Below are positions 18,638 to 26,925 of a stretch of 39,011 nucleotides of DNA, piece by piece. This stretch comes from Lysobacteraceae bacterium. Lineage in GTDB: Bacteria; Pseudomonadota; Gammaproteobacteria; Xanthomonadales; BQJN01. Within the stretch, counting starts at the first letter, position 1. Every line of letters begins with the position of its first letter. A program made the position numbers and the translations under genes. Where the stretch lies: contig BQJN01000039.1 in assembly GCA_021604725.1 (NCBI GenBank), positions 1-39,011 of the forward strand, given 5' to 3'. Below the pieces are notes generated by a model, which was not told where the DNA came from, searched no databases, and saw only the letters and a list, made by a program, of their open reading frames with translations.

Positions 18638-18907
18638 GAATCTTCTCCAGTCCCAAAGCCGCACCACGGCGAACAATTTTATTCCTTGGTTCCCGCCTTC
18701 AAAGCGAGATCCCTCTCCGCCCACGAGGGACTCGACAACCGACGAATCAAGACTGGCATCAACTGCTGACTCCTCCATGTGGAAAGCATTTGGCGTGATC
18801 TCGGCAGGTTAGCGACGATAATGTTCCTTCTCGCATAGATGAATTGGACATTCTGGGGATCTATACTGATACTCAGAATAACAACCATTGGGGCAGAACG
18901 TGTGGCC

Positions 18908-18920
18908 AGGGAAGCTCTGA
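18908..18920 (+). repeat. Second copy of the AGGGAAGCTCTGA motif
   Basis: This 13-mer is identical to 4264-4276, the outer part of the inverted repeat there. Here it is a single arm without its partner, 44 bp upstream of the kinase start. It may be half of a degraded dispersed palindrome. Confidence 0.35.
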
Positions 18921-18963
18921 ATAAAACAATCGCACCAATCCAACCTTGAACAAAGATGCTATC

Positions 18964-21615
18964 ATGACCAAAGCGGGCAAGCGGGTTGGAAATTTCCGTA
19001 TCGTTCGAAGCCTGGGGCGAGGCGGTATGGGCGAGGTTTATGAGGGGTTTGACGAGACCCTTCAACGTCGCGTTGCTCTTAAAACCATCCGCGCCGAAAA
19101 GCGCATCAACGACACAGTTCGCACTCGCTTTCAGCGCGAAGCCCGAATGCTGTCACAACTCGATCACCCTGGAATCTGCCGCATCTATGACTATGTGAAG
19201 GGTGAACAGTGTGATTACCTGGTCCTGGAACTGATCGACGGCCGGACACTACGGGATGCTCTGAACGATAAGTTGGCGTTCAAGGAGAAGTTGCGCATCG
19301 CATCAGCCGTTGCCGAAGCGTTGGTGGCAGCGCACCGCATTGGCATTGTCCATAGGGATTTGAAGCCGCGAAACGTTATGCTCACCACGGAGGGCGGCGT
19401 CAAGGTTCTCGATTTTGGATTGGCTCGTTCCGCCCTTTCTTCAGCCGTTGATGACTCGACCATCCAGGGAACGGCTGCTTCCGATACCACTTTAGACCTG
19501 GAGGCGGATGACAACGCCCAAGCCGAAGCAACTTCCGAGTTGAATGACGGTAACGGATGGGGCGCGCCTATGGCGACATCTATCCATGACATTTCCACTC
19601 CGGATTTACGCCTGCAACAGCGGGCGAACGAGCCAGTCGACGAAGGGGACGGAAGCACACTCAAATCAGGTCCTGAATCGTCGACTTTGGACAACCCCAC
19701 TCGCGTTGGGGCCAGGGTGGGCACACCGATCTATATGAGTCCCGAACAAGCTCGGGGTGAATTTGTTACAACCGCCAGCGACATGTACTCGCTCGGTCTG
19801 TTGCTCCAGGTTCTGTTCACGGAAAAGGACCCCTACCAAGACGGCTTGTCGACCAAGCAAATTCTTGAGCGTGCCACGCGCGGCGAATCACAAGCTCCAG
19901 TTGGAACCGACCGCCAGATCACTGTATTGATCAACCAACTGAAGGTGCTCGCGCCGAGTGACAGGCCCACTGCCCTGAGTGTGGTCAACCGACTGGCGCG
20001 GATTGCCACACGGTCGCGGCGCATGCTGCAGCTGGCCGCAGTGGCCGTGATCGTGGCTCTACTTGCCGCTGGTGGGGTCAAATACACGCTCGACTTGCGG
20101 GCAGAACGATCGATTGCGACGCATGCCCGCGAGGATGCGGATCGGCGACGCGAACAGGCGGAAGAATTGATCGGCTTCATGCTCGGTGATCTACGTTCCA
20201 AACTGCAGCCACTTGGCCGACTGGATGTCCTCGACGATGCGGGCAAGCAAGCGCTGGGCTATTTCGATTCGCTTGAGCCAAACGAAATCTCGGCTGAAGA
20301 TCTGTACCGAAACTCGGTTGCGCTGTACCAGCTGGGCGAGGTCTGGATGATTCAGGGCAGGCTTGATCAGGCCATGCCGGTGCTATCACGGTCACTTGAA
20401 TTGGCCGAACAAGCGGTTGAACGCCAACCCGGCAATGACGAGTGGCTGTTGGGTGTGGGCACCAGTCACTTCTGGATCGGCGATGCATGGCGACGCCAGG
20501 GAGATTTCGAACAGGCGTTGTCGCATTTCACCAAGTACATGGAAATCGCCACCGATCTGGCTGACCGCCATCCCGGCAATACCGAATACGAACTTGAGCG
20601 TGCCTACGGTCATACCAACGTTGGTGTTGTGCTCGAGTCCAGAGGACAGCTTGAACGCGCTCTAGGCCACTTCAAGATCAGCCTGCAGATCAGGCAGGCT
20701 CGTTTGCAGCGGGACCCATCATCCGCCACGCTTCGCAGCGCATACGCCAACGGGCTGAACAAGATTGGCGTGCTCTTGCAGAAACTGGGTGCCTTTCAAC
20801 AGGCCCTCGAAACCCTGGCCCTGGAGCGGGAAACCTACCAAGCGCTAACGGCGGAAGACCCCAACCACACGCGCTGGAAACATCGCCTGGCGGTGAATCA
20901 TGCCTACGCTTCCGACGTCTATGAATCCCTGGGTGAGATCGCGCAGGCTCTAGAGCACGCAAATGTCGAGCACGATAGATGGGTTCGCCTCACACAACAC
21001 GATCCATCAAACACTCAATGGCACCGCAACCTCGCCATGTCCTTCGAAAGGTTGGGCAATCTGGAGCGAATCAACGGCGACCACGAGAAAGCATTGAGGC
21101 TTGTTCAAACGGGGGCGACGTTGATTGGACAGCTCCTGGCAAATGATCCCGACCAGATACCTTGGCGACGGGACGATGCAGCGATTCAGGTAGGTTTGGG
21201 GCAAATCAGGTTTGCTATGGGTGACAGCCTGGGCAGTCTTGCGGTTACCGCGGCTGCGGCCTCTACCCTGCGTGAACTTCTCCAATCCGACCCCAGCGAT
21301 TCGAAAACCAACCGACTTCTCGCTCGCGCCGAATTGTTGTTGGGGGACCTGGCGAGAAGCTCTGATGATCAGACCGCGGCAAACGACGCCTACCAGCGCG
21401 CATTGGCGAACACGCCGCAGGACACCGAGGAACTGCGAGTGGTCGATTTACGCGCTCGCGCTTTGCTTAAGTTGGGTCTTGAGCAGCAGGCCACCCCTCT
21501 GCTCAGGCGCCTCAAGCAATCCAACTATCACCACCCAGATTTCGAGACGATACGGAAACAAGTTGAGTTTCCGGTCACAACGGCCGAAGCGCCAACTGCA
21601 CAAGGCCAAAACTAA
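18964..21615 (+). CDS. Hanks-type Ser/Thr kinase with TM and TPR domain
   Basis: An 883-residue protein from the ATG at 18964 (a TTG at 18946 is the only upstream alternative). The kinase domain is intact: Gly loop GRGGMGEV (18-25), Lys40 in ALKTI, catalytic HRDLKPRN (130-137), DFGLA (150-154), and GTPIYMSPEQ (253-262). DFG and SPE are about 107 residues apart, far beyond the usual 20-30, because of a Ser/Thr/Asp/Glu-rich insertion. A single TM helix lies at about 356-376. It is followed by a coiled stretch and about ten TPR-like repeats, presumably periplasmic, for protein binding. A small protein gene follows after 12 bp and an FHA-GGDEF gene lies convergently downstream. Confidence 0.9.
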   Translation: MTKAGKRVGNFRIVRSLGRGGMGEVYEGFDETLQRRVALKTIRAEKRINDTVRTRFQREARMLSQLDHPGICRIYDYVKGEQCDYLVLELIDGRTLRDALNDKLAFKEKLRIASAVAEALVAAHRIGIVHRDLKPRNVMLTTEGGVKVLDFGLARSALSSAVDDSTIQGTAASDTTLDLEADDNAQAEATSELNDGNGWGAPMATSIHDISTPDLRLQQRANEPVDEGDGSTLKSGPESSTLDNPTRVGARVGTPIYMSPEQARGEFVTTASDMYSLGLLLQVLFTEKDPYQDGLSTKQILERATRGESQAPVGTDRQITVLINQLKVLAPSDRPTALSVVNRLARIATRSRRMLQLAAVAVIVALLAAGGVKYTLDLRAERSIATHAREDADRRREQAEELIGFMLGDLRSKLQPLGRLDVLDDAGKQALGYFDSLEPNEISAEDLYRNSVALYQLGEVWMIQGRLDQAMPVLSRSLELAEQAVERQPGNDEWLLGVGTSHFWIGDAWRRQGDFEQALSHFTKYMEIATDLADRHPGNTEYELERAYGHTNVGVVLESRGQLERALGHFKISLQIRQARLQRDPSSATLRSAYANGLNKIGVLLQKLGAFQQALETLALERETYQALTAEDPNHTRWKHRLAVNHAYASDVYESLGEIAQALEHANVEHDRWVRLTQHDPSNTQWHRNLAMSFERLGNLERINGDHEKALRLVQTGATLIGQLLANDPDQIPWRRDDAAIQVGLGQIRFAMGDSLGSLAVTAAAASTLRELLQSDPSDSKTNRLLARAELLLGDLARSSDDQTAANDAYQRALANTPQDTEELRVVDLRARALLKLGLEQQATPLLRRLKQSNYHHPDFETIRKQVEFPVTTAEAPTAQGQN

Positions 21616-21627
21616 GAGGAGACAGAT

Positions 21628-21990
21628 ATGCCGAACGTAACCGTGAATTTCACTTACTACCCACCGCAGTCACCGGATTCCCCGCCCCAGGGAAAGGGAG
21701 TATTTGCCTTTGTCCCTTCTGCGGTTGTTGTGCACCCGGGAGACCCAACCGTTACCTGGAACCTGAACGCCGTTAACGACCAGGGTGAAAAGGTGAAGGC
21801 ATCCTTGGTTGGCGTGGCCTTCAAGAGCGATTCTGGTTGGCCCGATGGCCCGCCGGCACAACAATCGGATACCCAATGGGCAGTCCAGGATCCGTGCAGC
21901 AAGGAAGGCACCTATGCTTACACCGTTGCCGTAATGTATGAGGGCAATAAATATTACGGCGACCCGGAAGTTGATAACGAGCCAGATTAA
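21628..21990 (+). CDS. Small beta-rich protein co-transcribed with the kinase
   Basis: A 120-residue acidic protein, ATG at 21628 with AGGAGA upstream. It has no signal peptide. It is mostly short beta segments (VTVNFTYYPP, VTWNLNAV, GTYAYTVAVMYEGNKYYGDPEV) and looks like a cupredoxin- or Ig-like sandwich, without visible metal ligands. The 12-bp gap indicates it is made with the kinase and may be its substrate or partner. The TAA stop (21988-21990) is also the first three bases of the conserved 167-nt element that follows. Function unknown. Confidence 0.7.
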   Translation: MPNVTVNFTYYPPQSPDSPPQGKGVFAFVPSAVVVHPGDPTVTWNLNAVNDQGEKVKASLVGVAFKSDSGWPDGPPAQQSDTQWAVQDPCSKEGTYAYTVAVMYEGNKYYGDPEVDNEPD

Positions 21991-22154
21991 GTAGAAGTCG
22001 TCCACGATTAGCCATCCGTGGCTAACGCGGACACGGGTTTCAAGGAGCGCGGTCAGTGAAACCCTTTATTTTCAATAATTTGAAAACGCCGGTCCATCCG
22101 TGGACCGGTCGAGCTGGTCCAGAAACGTAAACTGTGGACGCGCTCTAGCTAGCC
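21988..22154 (+). repeat. 167-nt structured element, copy 1
   Basis: This aligns without gaps to 27601-27767. The outer stem is CGTCCAC (21999-22005) with GTGGACG (22134-22140), extended by TAGA/TCTA. Inside are hairpin 1 at 22008-22025 (TTAGCCA/TGGCTAA), hairpin 2 at 22035-22064 (GGGTTTCA/TGAAACCC), hairpin 3 at 22069-22086 (TTTTCAA/TTGAAAA) and hairpin 4 at 22089-22108 (CCGGTCCA/TGGACCGG, loop TCCG). Between the copies, hairpin 2 differs by five and hairpin 4 by three compensating pair changes, so the fold is under selection. It lies between convergent genes. It could be a structured RNA, a mobile palindromic element (ERIC- or REP-like) or a bidirectional terminator. Strand is arbitrary. 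Confidence 0.85.
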
Positions 22155-22180
22155 CGCGTCAAAGGCAAGGCTCGCTGGGC

Positions 22181-23068
22181 TTATTTGCGATCATCGTAGA
22201 CAACGCAGTTTCGACCTGACGCCTTGGCGCGGTACAGCCTGCGATCAGCGGCAGCGATGAAGCTCTCGCAGTCAAACTCGGGTTTCATGCCAGCAAGGCC
22301 AATGCTGACGGTGAGCTTGATGTCCCTGCCCTTGTCGTAGAACGTGTGTGAAGCGACGGTCTTGCGGATATGCTCACAGAAGGCGATAGCGCCTGCCCTT
22401 CCCTTTTCGGGGAGCACCAATGTGAACTCTTCCCCGCCGAAGCGCGCCGCCAGTTCGTGGCGGCGCACCTCGTTGTTCAGAATTTTAGCGATATCTCGCA
22501 ACACGGTATCGCCCGCAACATGGCCCATCTGATCATTGATCGCCTTGAAATGATCCAGGTCGATCATCGCTAAATGAAGGGGGCGCTCATGTCTTTCAGA
22601 GCGGGCAATTTCCCGTTCCAGAAAGTCCATCAAATAACGCTTGTTGGGGATCTGGGTCAGGCCATCATTGATGGTCAGTCGATAGATTTCCTCGTGGTAG
22701 AGCGCTTCGATGTTTCCGCCTTCGATAAACTTGAAAACGGCACCACCAATCTTTAGAAGATCGCCGCTGCGAAGCTCACGTGTGCTTGAGACGCGGTCTC
22801 CGTTGACAAAGGTTCCGTTGGTGCTGCCCAAATCCTCCACTACATACGTTCTGGATTTTTCGGTAAGTCGCGCGTGATGACGCGATATCGTAGACAGGTC
22901 CACCACGGCCGTATTGTCTTCTCCCCGTCCGATGGTGACATCGCGATGACCTAACGCAACACGTTTGCCTATCTCGCCCCCGTAAATCTGCACAATGCAC
23001 GCGGGAGTCCGATATATCGTGGAGTCTTCAGCCGAGAGATCGGACGTGGAGGTGTCGCTATTCGTCAT
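22181..23068 (-). CDS. FHA-GGDEF diguanylate cyclase
   Basis: A 295-residue soluble protein. The FHA domain (about 25-105) keeps the phosphothreonine-binding residues in TIGRGEDN, STISRHHARL and GSTNGTFVNG. The GGDEF domain (about 130-290) has DLDHFKAINDQMGH (metal/substrate) and the active site RFGGEEF. The usual inhibitory RxxD five residues upstream is RRHE, so product inhibition may be lost. It should make c-di-GMP in response to binding a phosphorylated protein. The kinase encoded convergently next to it is the obvious candidate writer, which is inference from proximity. Confidence 0.9.
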   Translation of the reverse strand: MTNSDTSTSDLSAEDSTIYRTPACIVQIYGGEIGKRVALGHRDVTIGRGEDNTAVVDLSTISRHHARLTEKSRTYVVEDLGSTNGTFVNGDRVSSTRELRSGDLLKIGGAVFKFIEGGNIEALYHEEIYRLTINDGLTQIPNKRYLMDFLEREIARSERHERPLHLAMIDLDHFKAINDQMGHVAGDTVLRDIAKILNNEVRRHELAARFGGEEFTLVLPEKGRAGAIAFCEHIRKTVASHTFYDKGRDIKLTVSIGLAGMKPEFDCESFIAAADRRLYRAKASGRNCVVYDDRK

Positions 23069-23419
23069 TTTTAAGGGGGAGCAAACTTGCGGTGAATCTG
23101 ACCGCCATTATGGTGCAAGGTCTCGATAAAGAAAAAGTGGTGGGGTTGATTCGAAAGTAACGAAGGAGGTCAAGAGAGACTGGCCGACCTATGTGGCCAC
23201 GAATGCTGATCGTGTTTTTCGCCTTTCGGCATATCGCCGAAGTCGACGTTCGCTATCCTGGCCTGGTTGTCACCGTTATGGTCACGACTGTTGTTGGAGG
23301 GGACAATAAACGAGTCGAACGCCCCTGCAAATTGAGTATCAGATCGCTTTGACAACGCTTACGCTACAATACAATCCGCCAGGAATTTACCAAACTTTGG
23401 ACGTGGATTAGCGCCGTCG
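23069..23419. other. 350-bp gap between divergent genes
   Basis: This gap separates the leftward FHA-GGDEF gene from the rightward secreted propeller gene, so it should hold both promoters. A 61-codon frame on the minus strand (23170-23355) has no ribosome binding site or recognisable content. I see no repeat or clear hairpin. Confidence 0.4.
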
Positions 23420-24889
23420 ATGGATATGACCAGATACAACAGTTTCACCTTTAGCAACACATTAACGCTTGCTGCTCTGGGAACATGCCTCTTGCTACCT
23501 ATTCAATGCTTGGCGCATGAAAGCATTACCACCGTGACATCGCCCATGATTCCCGGTTATGAGGTCCATATCGAAGTGGCAGGCGTCGAGCCATGTGCCG
23601 ACCCACCCCAGGCACCCATATCACGATTCGTTGAGGTGACAGCTGATGGAATTACCCTTGGCGGACTAAGCAGCAGCGAGAATCCGAGTCAAGCCTGCGT
23701 GCCGAGTGGGTTTACCCCTTGGACTTACCAAATCAACGAGCTGAATGTTCCCCTGTCCAGTGGCTTGAGGTCAGGACCTACAACGCTTTTCCTTGAACAG
23801 CACTACGGATTGGAACCGCCAAGCGAGACGGACATCACCATTCAGTTACCGAACGCGACGACCCAGTTCCTTTATCTTTCAAGTCCAGGGGGCGTGCATG
23901 TCTTGCGAACGGATAACTTGCAGCTCGAAAAATTCCTGCCGACCAGACCTGTAAATCATGAAACGGGTCGAATCGAGATGGATGATGCATCTCAACCCTT
24001 GGTGTTTCATGACTACGCCGGGCCATACCCTGGCAACTATTTTTTGAAACTGGAGCCAGAACTGAGTCAATACACAGATAGCGAGCCGGTATTTTCGCCG
24101 GGCACGGATCTTCTGGATGTAGGTGGCAGTGGCTACCTCTACTACAGCGACCCGTCCACCGCGCACTCGCTCGGAAACGGCTGGCTACTCGTTAGTTACG
24201 AGGGCGAAGAGTATGACCTGGGTCCGACAAGCCCACCGCAACAGCTAGCACCCGCCGGAGGGCTCGTTTTCGTCTCCATGCCTGAGGAGAACATACTGTG
24301 GGTGATTGATGGCCTGAGCGTAATAAATTCGGTAGCCGTTGGGTCAGAGCCGAAAGCTATTCACCAGTCCCGCAGTCGTGATCAGGTTGTTGTTTCCAAC
24401 GCGGGCGACGGAACCGTATCGTTGGTCGACCCATACTCCTTGGAAGTTACGACTTCACTACCCTTTGGTGCGGAAATACTGCAATTCACGCACGCCCGCA
24501 CGGCTGGCCGTTATTACGGTGCAGGTGACAACGGATTGCTGTATTCGATTCATCAGGTGTCTGCCGAGATAGAAGTCCTCGCCTTCAATAGACCCGTGGT
24601 CGGCGTTGCCAGCAATTGGGAAAACAACCATCTCTACGTGCTGATCAATGATGACGTCGTCAGCGAGCTGGTGGTCCTGGAGGCTGGCACAGGGCAGGAA
24701 ATCGATCGGCAACTGCTCAGCTTTCCTGCAATGACGATTGGAAGTTACTCGTCCGAGAGTTTCTACACAGTTCGACCAGAGGGCCTGGACCCTGTGCCCA
24801 TTCCGGTCACGACGATCACAAGCAACGTGCTTCTCGCGATGTTGATACTAGCGGTGGCCTTTCAATTGCGCCGTTTACGACAGAATTGA
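23420..24889 (+). CDS. Secreted beta-propeller protein with C-terminal sorting-like tail
   Basis: A 489-residue protein. The signal peptide (about 1-32) ends QCLA/HE. The middle and C-terminal parts contain YVTN/NHL-like blades: LWVIDGLSVINSVAVGSEPK, DQVVVSNAGDGTVSLVDPYS, NHLYVLINDDVV. The end is PVPIPVTTITSN, a single hydrophobic helix (VLLAMLILAVAF), then basic QLRRLRQN. That order (Pro-containing motif, TM, Arg cluster) is the layout of PEP-CTERM/IPTL-CTERM-type sorting signals, although no exact class is matched. It is probably held at or processed by the membrane and displayed outside. No enzyme motif is seen. Confidence 0.65.
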   Translation: MDMTRYNSFTFSNTLTLAALGTCLLLPIQCLAHESITTVTSPMIPGYEVHIEVAGVEPCADPPQAPISRFVEVTADGITLGGLSSSENPSQACVPSGFTPWTYQINELNVPLSSGLRSGPTTLFLEQHYGLEPPSETDITIQLPNATTQFLYLSSPGGVHVLRTDNLQLEKFLPTRPVNHETGRIEMDDASQPLVFHDYAGPYPGNYFLKLEPELSQYTDSEPVFSPGTDLLDVGGSGYLYYSDPSTAHSLGNGWLLVSYEGEEYDLGPTSPPQQLAPAGGLVFVSMPEENILWVIDGLSVINSVAVGSEPKAIHQSRSRDQVVVSNAGDGTVSLVDPYSLEVTTSLPFGAEILQFTHARTAGRYYGAGDNGLLYSIHQVSAEIEVLAFNRPVVGVASNWENNHLYVLINDDVVSELVVLEAGTGQEIDRQLLSFPAMTIGSYSSESFYTVRPEGLDPVPIPVTTITSNVLLAMLILAVAFQLRRLRQN

Positions 24890-24904
24890 GCGCCGCCGCA
24901 CCAC

Positions 24905-25201
24905 TCAGATCAGAAACGTATAGACGGCGCCAATAACTGCCAATGCTGCCAATCCCAGGCGGATAGGCCAACCCTTTTTCAGAGCGTCAGGCGCGAGAAT
25001 CAGCCCGAAGGCAAGAAACAACATGCCCGAGGTGATCATGTTGGCCTGTGATCGGTAGGCCCCCGCCAACAACAGGAGCGCTGCGCAAAACAGCATGGCC
25101 CACCCCATAACACGGGCTGCAGGCGGTCTGTTCCAGGCGCTATCTCCGTCATGGGCTTCACCAGTCTGGACATCGCTCGAAGCAGTGGGGCGAGTGATCA
25201 T
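24905..25201 (-). CDS. Small three-helix membrane protein
   Basis: A 98-residue protein from the ATG at 25201, preceded by GGAGACAGG. A polar N-terminus (about 30 residues) is followed by three hydrophobic helices: VMGWAMLFCAALLLLAGAY, ITSGMLFLAFGLILAPDAL and LGLAALAVIGAVYTFLI. It follows the AraC/GyrI gene by 13 bp and is probably its operon partner or target. No family is recognised. Its stop is 15 bp from the convergent propeller gene's stop. Confidence 0.6.
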   Translation of the reverse strand: MITRPTASSDVQTGEAHDGDSAWNRPPAARVMGWAMLFCAALLLLAGAYRSQANMITSGMLFLAFGLILAPDALKKGWPIRLGLAALAVIGAVYTFLI

Positions 25202-25214
25202 CAACCTGTCTCCG

Positions 25215-26150
25215 TTATCGATTTGCCTCGGCTTGTTTAAGCGGGTGGATGACTTCCGTCAGCCAGTCGGCCGGGTTTGGAACCTCGCCCGGGTCTGTAA
25301 TGTAAGCCTCCCAAGGCGCCCCTCCCGCCGCCGCGCCGTTGTCCGTCATCCACTGCTGGATTGCCTCGTGAGCAAGATTCAAACGATCATAAGGCCCTTT
25401 GTGGATGGTGGACACGACGTCGCCACCGACCAGCGTGCCCGCCATTATATCGTCGGCATCTTCTATCGGGCCAACGACTGGCATCCCCGCTTCAATTGTG
25501 ACCATTCCTGGACCGAAGCTGATGTAGCGCGCGGTCGGTGGTCCGGCAAATGCTATGCCCTGGGCGGTCGCAAACTGGAATATCGGCACGAACATACTGG
25601 CAAGCGCATCGGAGATTTCGCTCGGTCTGACCTGACTTCTCATATACAGGAAAGGAATCTCGTCTATGTTTTTCCTGGCGATTTCATAGCTCATATCCGG
25701 TCTCATCCTGGCAGTGGCTTTTGATGCGTTTCTCGTCGAGACCCGATACAGACCAACGCATGGCGCGCTTCGGCTGGCAATCTGCAGATGTGATGGATCG
25801 TTCTCAACGAGGTGATTGTGTTCGGCCCGCTTTTGATTTCGAAACGCCCTTGGTGAAAGCGAAAATTCCTGCCGGAAGGCCCGTGAGAAGCCCTCTGCGC
25901 TGGCGAATCCTGCATCGAGTGCTACCTCAAGCACGCTGTTGTCTGTGACCAGCAAGAACGCCGCTGCCCGCTGCAACCGAACTCGCCGCCGGTATTGCAG
26001 CGGACTCTCGCCCACCGATGCACGGAAAATGCGCTGTAAGTGAAACCGCGAACGTCCATCGGCGACAGCCAGGTCAGCCAATGTTTCGATATCGCTATCA
26101 ACAGCGGTCAGCTCGGCAAGCAGCGGCAGAAATTCATCAAGTCGGGGCAC
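25215..26150 (-). CDS. AraC-family regulator with GyrI-like ligand domain
   Basis: A 311-residue protein starting at a GTG (26150); no ATG is near. Residues about 5-110 form an AraC double HTH (IETLADLAVADGRSRFHLQR, VLEVALDAGFASAEGFSRAF). Residues about 150-308 form a GyrI/SOUL-like effector domain (IARKNIDEIPFLYM, VVSTIHKGPYDRL, PWEAYITDPGEVP). This domain order is that of Rob- and BmrR-like drug or solvent sensors. It probably binds hydrophobic compounds and controls the adjoining small membrane protein gene. The link is inferred from the 13-bp spacing. Confidence 0.88.
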   Translation of the reverse strand: MPRLDEFLPLLAELTAVDSDIETLADLAVADGRSRFHLQRIFRASVGESPLQYRRRVRLQRAAAFLLVTDNSVLEVALDAGFASAEGFSRAFRQEFSLSPRAFRNQKRAEHNHLVENDPSHLQIASRSAPCVGLYRVSTRNASKATARMRPDMSYEIARKNIDEIPFLYMRSQVRPSEISDALASMFVPIFQFATAQGIAFAGPPTARYISFGPGMVTIEAGMPVVGPIEDADDIMAGTLVGGDVVSTIHKGPYDRLNLAHEAIQQWMTDNGAAAGGAPWEAYITDPGEVPNPADWLTEVIHPLKQAEANR

Positions 26151-26296
26151 AATGTTTCCAATCTTAGCAGCACTATCGAAGCGTTCCTGACCGTTCTTGC
26201 GATCTGATGGGCCGAATTACGCAAATAACTTTGTCATCTATTGGATTACGTTTTACTAGCGATATCGATTGAGCGAATTGTTAGTAAAGCGGGTGT

Positions 26297-26329
26297 GCTA
26301 CAATTGCAAACAATTAGCTACCAATTGCA
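26297..26329 (+). promoter_or_regulatory. Direct repeats upstream of the toxin-antitoxin operon
   Basis: GCTACAATTGCA (26297-26308) and GCTACCAATTGCA (26317-26329) are direct repeats with starts 20 bp apart. The first overlaps TACAAT (26299-26304), a good -10 candidate; its -35 is weak. They end 11 bp before the antitoxin ATG, fitting an autoregulatory operator. Confidence 0.5.
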
Positions 26330-26340
26330 TTTCGTGCACC

Positions 26341-26925
26341 ATGCAGAAGCCGACACCACAAGACCAATTCAACCGTCTCTCAATGCTAGAGCGGCTCGTC
26401 GATGACAATCCGGCGCGCTCGCGGGAGATTCTTGTTGAAGTCATTCGCCAACGAACAGAAGAGGAAAATGAGGAGCTGGTTGATGCGTTTGTAGAGTATG
26501 CGTTGTCGGATCAACCACCTCACATCGAGCAAGCGCGGCTCAAAGCCGAAGCACAAAAGGCGGTGAAGGCTGAGTTCGGCCTGCTTCGACCGAAGGAGCT
26601 CCTGGCCTTGTTTGGAACGCCGAACTATCAACTTTCACGTGACGTCAATTCCGGCAAGCTGCTGCGTGTGCCCTTTCGTGGCAACAACTGCTACCCGGGT
26701 TTTCAGTTTGATTCTGATTCTGGTCAGCCCTTACCGGCTATTGCACTGGTCACCAAAGCGTTTGGTGATGCAACAAACCCATGGGCAGCGGTGTATTGGC
26801 TGGTATCCAACAACGGGCTACTGCTTGATAACGATGGCGCAGAACGACGCCCCGTAGACGTGCTCGCAAGGAAGGATCTGATTGCTGAGGCATTGGCCCA
26901 TGAGTTCGCGGATACGGCTTTATGA
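26341..26925 (+). CDS. Antitoxin of the RES toxin (MbcA/ParS-like toxin-binding domain)
   Basis: A 194-residue protein from the ATG at 26341; the frame is open to 26269 via TTG. Residues 1-75 are helical and charged, with no clear Xre HTH signature. The middle (LLALFGTPNYQLSRDVNSGK, LLRVPFRGNNCYPGFQFD) and the C-terminus (NPWAAVYWLVSNNGLL, RRPVDVLARKDLIAEAL) match the DUF2384-type toxin-binding region that pairs with RES toxins. Its stop overlaps the toxin start as ATGA. It should bind and block the toxin and probably represses its own promoter. Confidence 0.8.
   Translation: MQKPTPQDQFNRLSMLERLVDDNPARSREILVEVIRQRTEEENEELVDAFVEYALSDQPPHIEQARLKAEAQKAVKAEFGLLRPKELLALFGTPNYQLSRDVNSGKLLRVPFRGNNCYPGFQFDSDSGQPLPAIALVTKAFGDATNPWAAVYWLVSNNGLLLDNDGAERRPVDVLARKDLIAEALAHEFADTAL

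Noticed and set aside
18637-18778. Longer N-terminus for the glycosidase-like protein
   Set aside because: The extra 47 residues lack a ribosome binding site and precede the signal-anchor with unrelated polar sequence; GGAGAAG before 18637 supports the shorter form.
21988-22154. 167-nt element as an integron attC site
   Set aside because: attC sites are a single imperfect hairpin with a GTTRRRY core at the ends. This element has four separate hairpins, no such core at matching ends, and no integrase is in the window.
21988-22154. 167-nt element as a tRNA or tmRNA
   Set aside because: Arm sizes, missing T-loop and anticodon features and the lack of CCA-like ends do not fit, although the branched layout is superficially similar.
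23170-23355. 61-codon minus-strand frame in the 350-bp gap
   Set aside because: No ribosome binding site, no hydrophobic or domain pattern, in a region expected to hold promoters.
26269-26340. TTG start extending the antitoxin upstream
   Set aside because: It would place the candidate -10 and the direct repeats inside the coding region, and the extra residues look unrelated to the family.
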